From Desulfurococcales archaeon (GTDB taxonomy: Archaea; Thermoproteota; Thermoprotei_A; Sulfolobales; NBVN01): DNA of 14,597 bases. The notes below the pieces were generated by a model. It did not search any database, was not told the DNA's origin, and saw only the letters and a list, made by a program, of their open reading frames with translations. Location of the stretch: the NCBI GenBank assembly GCA_021158735.1, contig JAGGUC010000113.1:1-14597 (forward strand), in the 5' to 3' direction. Below, one piece after another: positions 10,987 to 14,597 of the stretch (position 1 is the stretch's first letter; each line of letters starts with the position of its first letter). The position numbers and the translations under genes were made by a program.

Positions 10987-13182
10987 ATGAAGATTATTTT
11001 GGGTATTATGATAGCGTTCGTTATCTTGATGATTATAGGTTATATCATGGGTCACTCGGAAAGAACTGCACAAATACGGACATCGGTTAGTAACTTATGT
11101 CCAGTCGGCAATACCTCTACCTCCTTCTGTATAGTTAAGGAAGGTAAACCATACTATTTCGCCATCGAAGGGTGGGAGTTGCCATCACGAGAAGAGATCG
11201 AAAGCACGATAACGATAAGAAGTTCCGCAGGGTTGTATGTGTGGCTTAAGGTCAGAACAAACCTTGACCTAGAGATAGATGCTGATAATGTTGCGTATGT
11301 GCGGGTAGGCGAGCAATATAAACCTGTTCTCCATGCGGAGCCCTGGCTCCAGCCAATAAGGAGAGGCAAGGATACGCTCCTAATACCGTACCGATTTCCG
11401 CCTTCAGGTAAGGATATAGCAACTCTTCTGAAAGCCATAAAGGTACGGTTGTACTTCGATGTATCCGGCTACTACGATTTTCTACCTACTAATGGCTGTA
11501 TAGAGGGAATACTTTTCACCCATGGTGCTCATGGCCCTGGATTTTACGTTAACTTTACTCCTCCACCAACCCTACTTAAAGTTTTAGATGTTGAAGGTAG
11601 GTGCATCGATGAAGACTTATGCGTATACAACGTGGACTTCGAGCTTAGAGGAGGATACCTAATCCTAGTTTTTTCCTTTAATGAATCAACAGGTAGGAAG
11701 TCTCAAGCAGATTTCCCTGTACACGTAAATGCCTATGTGGAGAAGCACGGTAAGCTCCTACTCACGAATGAAGACCTTCTGTTTACAGCCATACCGCCCT
11801 TGCCACCTAGCGTATTCGATGTATGGAGAGAACCGGAGCACGAATACGTAGCTACAGTTATTCCTCCTGGAACCTTTACCTTAGTATTCAAAGCCTACGG
11901 TGCGATCTATCCAGAACCGCTTTTCAGTGGCATGACCGTTGTCATAGGTACGCCGTGGGGTGGTGCAAAGATTGAACCGAAGATAGAGGTTGTAAAGATA
12001 GTAAATATAAGTGCTACGACTTACGAGAATAAAGTATTGATTAATGAAGTAAACGTTGTAGTGAAAAACACTGGTAAAATACCTGTCGTCATACCACAAG
12101 CATGCTTCTCTTACGATGCGCCTCCTAACTATAGGATGTTGAAAGGGAAATTGGACTCGACAGACCTAATCTATGTAACACAAGGAGTGAATGGACGCTG
12201 GGATAGGGGCGGCGGATCTTCTCCAGCTATCGTAGTTAATCCGGGCGAAACGATTACAGTACCGCTAACCCCTATCGCATCCGAAGGATTTGGTTTAGAG
12301 CTATCGTTAGAGGATTTGAATCGAAATCATGTGATAGAGATTGAGTCGATTTACACGAATACATCGTGCAATATAACGATCCCGCCTTTGAAAGCCGAGC
12401 TCAGTATACATAACGTTACGAAGTTGCGTATTGAAGAGAGTAACGCGAAGTTCGATATTCATCTGCTTGTTTCAAATAATTGGATTATGCCTGTAAACAC
12501 TGAGTGGATTAAGGTGCGTCTCGATAATGAAACCTTAGACGAATTCTACTATTGGCTATGGCTACCCTACGAGGAAATTGAACCAAATAAATCTATGTCT
12601 GTAGATATAAAGATGAATTTAGACGATGTTTTACTGTACAAAATTCTCATGCAACACAGGTATCTAAGGCTGTGTCTAGGCTCATCATGCTTGAATATAC
12701 CCCTAACTGATATCACGTATAGGCTAGGGAAAGAGGCTAGCGTAGGAGATTTAGCAATTCAGGTTCTCAATATCAGCATGACGAAGGTTATCGGTGTAAA
12801 GTGGTACAACATTCTAAAGGATAAATCAGAGATTGATTATTACGAAGCTCCAAAGGAATACAGCATTCTCGTGGTGTACATTGAGGTGAAAAACAAAGGA
12901 ATGAAAAGTATGATCCTGGACTCAGTAGATGTTGACGACTCAGTTATAATAATTGGGAAGGGTATGTTTGAACTTACATACTTATCCGAGCTAGTCCACA
13001 GTGAGAACGTAAGCTCTGCCGTAATCGTAGATGAAAAACATTTATGGAAGAACATTGGGTTGACTAAGCTGAGGCCCGGTGAAAGCTATGTGATAGCCTT
13101 AGTTTTCGCAGTCCCTGAAAACGCCAAGATTTCCTACATTATAGTCGAGGCATTTCCTTACAAGGTGGTGTTTAGCACGTAG
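10987..13182 (+). CDS. Large membrane-anchored extracytoplasmic protein, function unknown
   Basis: About 731 residues, family not recognised. From ATG 10987 the protein begins with Met-Lys and a 20-residue hydrophobic segment (IILGIMIAFVILMIIGYIMG), an N-terminal signal anchor; the rest is soluble and beta-rich, with many Asn-X-Ser/Thr sites, so it probably lies outside the membrane. Two stretches look like immunoglobulin-type beta domains: one around NKVLINEVNVVVKNTGKIPV in the middle, and one at the C-terminus (ILVVYIEVKNKG ... LRPGESYVIALVFAVPENAK) that resembles the DUF4352/CARDB style of 'VxNxG ... PGE' folds. A surface or cell-envelope role is inferred. I chose ATG 10987 because the TATA box at 10949-10957 rules out the earlier GTG. 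The PIN-like gene begins 27 bases after its stop, so the two may be cotranscribed. Confidence 0.72.
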   Translation: MKIILGIMIAFVILMIIGYIMGHSERTAQIRTSVSNLCPVGNTSTSFCIVKEGKPYYFAIEGWELPSREEIESTITIRSSAGLYVWLKVRTNLDLEIDADNVAYVRVGEQYKPVLHAEPWLQPIRRGKDTLLIPYRFPPSGKDIATLLKAIKVRLYFDVSGYYDFLPTNGCIEGILFTHGAHGPGFYVNFTPPPTLLKVLDVEGRCIDEDLCVYNVDFELRGGYLILVFSFNESTGRKSQADFPVHVNAYVEKHGKLLLTNEDLLFTAIPPLPPSVFDVWREPEHEYVATVIPPGTFTLVFKAYGAIYPEPLFSGMTVVIGTPWGGAKIEPKIEVVKIVNISATTYENKVLINEVNVVVKNTGKIPVVIPQACFSYDAPPNYRMLKGKLDSTDLIYVTQGVNGRWDRGGGSSPAIVVNPGETITVPLTPIASEGFGLELSLEDLNRNHVIEIESIYTNTSCNITIPPLKAELSIHNVTKLRIEESNAKFDIHLLVSNNWIMPVNTEWIKVRLDNETLDEFYYWLWLPYEEIEPNKSMSVDIKMNLDDVLLYKILMQHRYLRLCLGSSCLNIPLTDITYRLGKEASVGDLAIQVLNISMTKVIGVKWYNILKDKSEIDYYEAPKEYSILVVYIEVKNKGMKSMILDSVDVDDSVIIIGKGMFELTYLSELVHSENVSSAVIVDEKHLWKNIGLTKLRPGESYVIALVFAVPENAKISYIIVEAFPYKVVFST

Positions 13183-13209
13183 AACTATCAGGTAATTGGT
13201 GAAGGTTAG

Positions 13210-13998
13210 TTGCCTACCTCGAAAGGAGCTATAGCAAGAATAATCTTCGTAATTCCGGACACAAATGTTCTGGGGAACCAACTATTTGAGCTTATGAGGA
13301 TTATGCAACTTCAGAGAAATGTGGTAGTCGCAATTTCCCAGATACCAATTGAGGAAGTATTGAAGCCTCCTAGGGAGAAGCCGCGGAGGCGTCTATACAG
13401 GCTCGCGTGTCTTAGAGAAGACAGAACAAACGAGTTTCTCAGATATGTCGAGGAAATAAAAAGGAAACTGATTGCGAAGGGGATCAATGTTGTATCCGCG
13501 CCAATACCTCTCATACTTGGTTTAACTAGGCTCAGTTATGGTTTCCTTACTAGTTATAATTACGGCCAGCGATGGTTTACAAGAATTATTCATTTCTTTG
13601 TAGGGAGAGGGGGCAGGTACCACTCAACACTTAAACAGGTAATGCGATGCGTAGAACGTGCCAAGCAACAATTGCTTATTGGAAATGAACGTATCGACAA
13701 GCTTTTCCGGGAGTTACTACATCAATGCCGTTCCATACCTCATAATGACAACCAATGTGTCGAACAATGTGAAGTTCTCTTTAATGTTTTGGGCGACGTA
13801 CTTATAATTAGCTCGGCAATTCACTTGGCACGCAAGCATAAAGATGCTGATGTCTTCTTGGTAACGAATAACGTAAAAGACATTTGTGGAGCTATTGTAA
13901 GGTTAAGGCAGGAGCAACCTATTAGCGAAATCCAGAGGGTACGCTGTGGAACCCTCAAAGACCTTGAAAGTTTTGCGGGGAGTTCAAGAAGAACTTAG
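13210..13998 (+). CDS. PIN-like nuclease domain protein
   Basis: 262 residues, longer than VapC toxins (about 130-150). The acidic pattern of PIN domains is present: IPDTNVL near the N-terminus (D17), PIEEV (E48/E49), GDVLIISSAIHLARKHKDAD (D196) and a final VTNNVKDI (T219, D224), where VapC-type proteins usually have TxD. About 100 basic, helical residues are inserted between the second and third acidic sites, with several Cys in the last third. PIN domains cut single-stranded or structured RNA using bound metal. The start is TTG 13210, with GGTGA at 13198-13202 at proper distance; no ATG is available. No antitoxin-like gene precedes it; instead the large membrane-anchored gene does. A toxin, an RNA-processing enzyme or a non-catalytic PIN fold are all possible. 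Confidence 0.68.
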   Translation: MPTSKGAIARIIFVIPDTNVLGNQLFELMRIMQLQRNVVVAISQIPIEEVLKPPREKPRRRLYRLACLREDRTNEFLRYVEEIKRKLIAKGINVVSAPIPLILGLTRLSYGFLTSYNYGQRWFTRIIHFFVGRGGRYHSTLKQVMRCVERAKQQLLIGNERIDKLFRELLHQCRSIPHNDNQCVEQCEVLFNVLGDVLIISSAIHLARKHKDADVFLVTNNVKDICGAIVRLRQEQPISEIQRVRCGTLKDLESFAGSSRRT

Positions 13999-14299
13999 AG
14001 AACACTATACATTAAGTTAAGAGGCTAAGTAAGAATGTAGATAATGACTCGCTAAAGAATTCTAAGTTGGTGTGAATTAAGGCGTTAAATAATGAAATCA
14101 ACGGAGCTGTGAAATCGTCGCTCTATTCTATTAGGCATATAGTATGTTGATCCGAAAGGTCGACTCACCCTCAAAGAACACGGCGAGTTGATGAGGAGGT
14201 AAGGTCTAGTAGGTATACGGCTTCAGTATACATAATAGCATTAAGAGGTATAGAGAGACGTACCACAATAACAGAAGGCTATAATTTAGGCTTTCTACC
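13999..14299. other. Gene-poor stretch, possible remnants only
   Basis: Frames are short. One reads VDPKGRLTLKEHGELMRR before TAA (about 14144-14202), which recalls the start of an AbrB-type antitoxin ('VDxKGRxTL') but has no start codon and a stop just before it. Another frame is open from 14147 to 14301 without a start. A short inverted repeat, GTATAC (14213-14218) and GTATAC (14226-14231), is present. I see no RNA gene. Confidence 0.3.
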
Positions 14300-14584
14300 C
14301 TAACCCCCTCCATACCTCTTCCTACATTCTACATGGTGCCAGCTCCTGAATGCTTCACGTAAAACACTCTTAACCCTACCGTAGTTCTTCGCCTTATGGG
14401 TGAATATTATTGGCTCTCCGCAGTACATGCACGGAGCTGTGAACAGGCATGGCTCGAAGTCCTTGAGTCCCCTACTCCTAGCTCTATCAATAACCCTCAC
14501 ATAGAATTCCCATGGATCATCAATAAACAGATCTAATGCTCTATAAAACCCCCTAAGAAACTCCAAATTCTTTTCAAGCTCCAC
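14300..14584 (-). CDS. Small zinc-knuckle protein, start possibly beyond the window
   Basis: 94 residues from GTG 14584. A CPxCG-like pair, C52-x2-C55 followed by Gly, is combined with H83/H84 and C87 (WHHVEC) about 28 residues later, making a four-ligand zinc site of the CxxC...HxxC type. The N-terminal 45 residues are helical and acidic (LEFLRGFYRALDLFIDDPWEFY). Small zinc proteins of this kind are frequent in archaeal viruses and plasmids and usually bind nucleic acid, but I recognise no specific family. The frame stays open upstream of GTG to the window edge (coding RERD before the start), so the true start may lie outside. It points away from the right edge, towards the gene-poor stretch. 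Confidence 0.62.
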   Translation of the reverse strand: MELEKNLEFLRGFYRALDLFIDDPWEFYVRVIDRARSRGLKDFEPCLFTAPCMYCGEPIIFTHKAKNYGRVKSVLREAFRSWHHVECRKRYGGG

Positions 14585-14597
14585 ATCCCTTTCACGC

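Noticed and set aside
13221..13232. Alternative start of the PIN-like gene after the strong AAGGAGCT
   Set aside because: No ATG, GTG or TTG follows in frame at a usable distance (only ATA), so TTG 13210 with GGTGA upstream is kept.
14144..14202. AbrB-type antitoxin partner for the PIN-like gene
   Set aside because: Only a fragment resembling VDxKGRxTL exists, without a start, with a stop just before it, and on the downstream side of the PIN gene, where VapB would not normally be.
1..14597. CRISPR array or insertion sequence
   Set aside because: No regularly spaced direct repeats with unique spacers and no transposase-like protein were seen. The repeats present are short palindromes.

Overview
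The window looks like a piece of a thermophilic crenarchaeal (Thermoproteota) chromosome into which a plasmid- or virus-like element has integrated. The evidence is archaeal: TATA-type promoters, GGTGA-type ribosome binding sites next to ATG, GTG and TTG starts, heavy AGG/ATA codon use, a tRNA that encodes its own CCA, and an archaeal PriS-type primase. I cannot name the genus from the sequence.

Left part (1-4789) is ordinary chromosome. A ThiL/PurM-fold (AIR-synthase-related) kinase-like gene runs off the left edge on the minus strand. A 480-bp divergent intergenic region with two related palindromic sites follows. Then come two overlapping plus-strand genes for the two halves of a heterodimeric ABC exporter. 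The first half has the degenerate ATP site (Asp for the catalytic Glu, Gln for the switch His). The second has the catalytic Glu and His plus an altered signature motif. Together they fit the TM287/TM288-type asymmetric exporters.

At 5185-5231 lies the 3' part only of a tRNA-Thr (anticodon CGT), minus strand, CCA included. Its 5' half is absent from the adjoining sequence. A cluster of palindromes comes next, then a replication module (5262-10629): a winged-helix protein (minus), a small basic protein, an AAA+ helicase-like ATPase, a small winged-helix-like protein overlapping it, a PrimPol-type primase and a convergent small HTH protein with paired operator-like sites. I read 5185 as the left attachment site of an integrated element whose other end, with the regenerated tRNA, lies beyond 14597. 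No integrase is present in the window.

The most striking unexplained structure is a pair of nearly identical 28-bp sites in opposite orientation (8423-8450 and 9125-9152). Each has three copies of the 7-mer GGTCATG at 10-11 bp spacing. Both lie inside coding sequence, one in a helicase linker and one in the primase N-terminal tail. The similarity extends to about 75 bp, so the minus strand of the helicase gene encodes a peptide resembling the primase N-terminus. A G-quadruplex-type motif lies just upstream of the helicase gene.

Right part (10630-14597) holds a large membrane-anchored, probably extracytoplasmic protein of unknown function, followed 27 bp later by a PIN-like nuclease gene, a gene-poor stretch, and a small zinc-knuckle protein at the right edge. 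Whether these belong to the element is not settled by the sequence.
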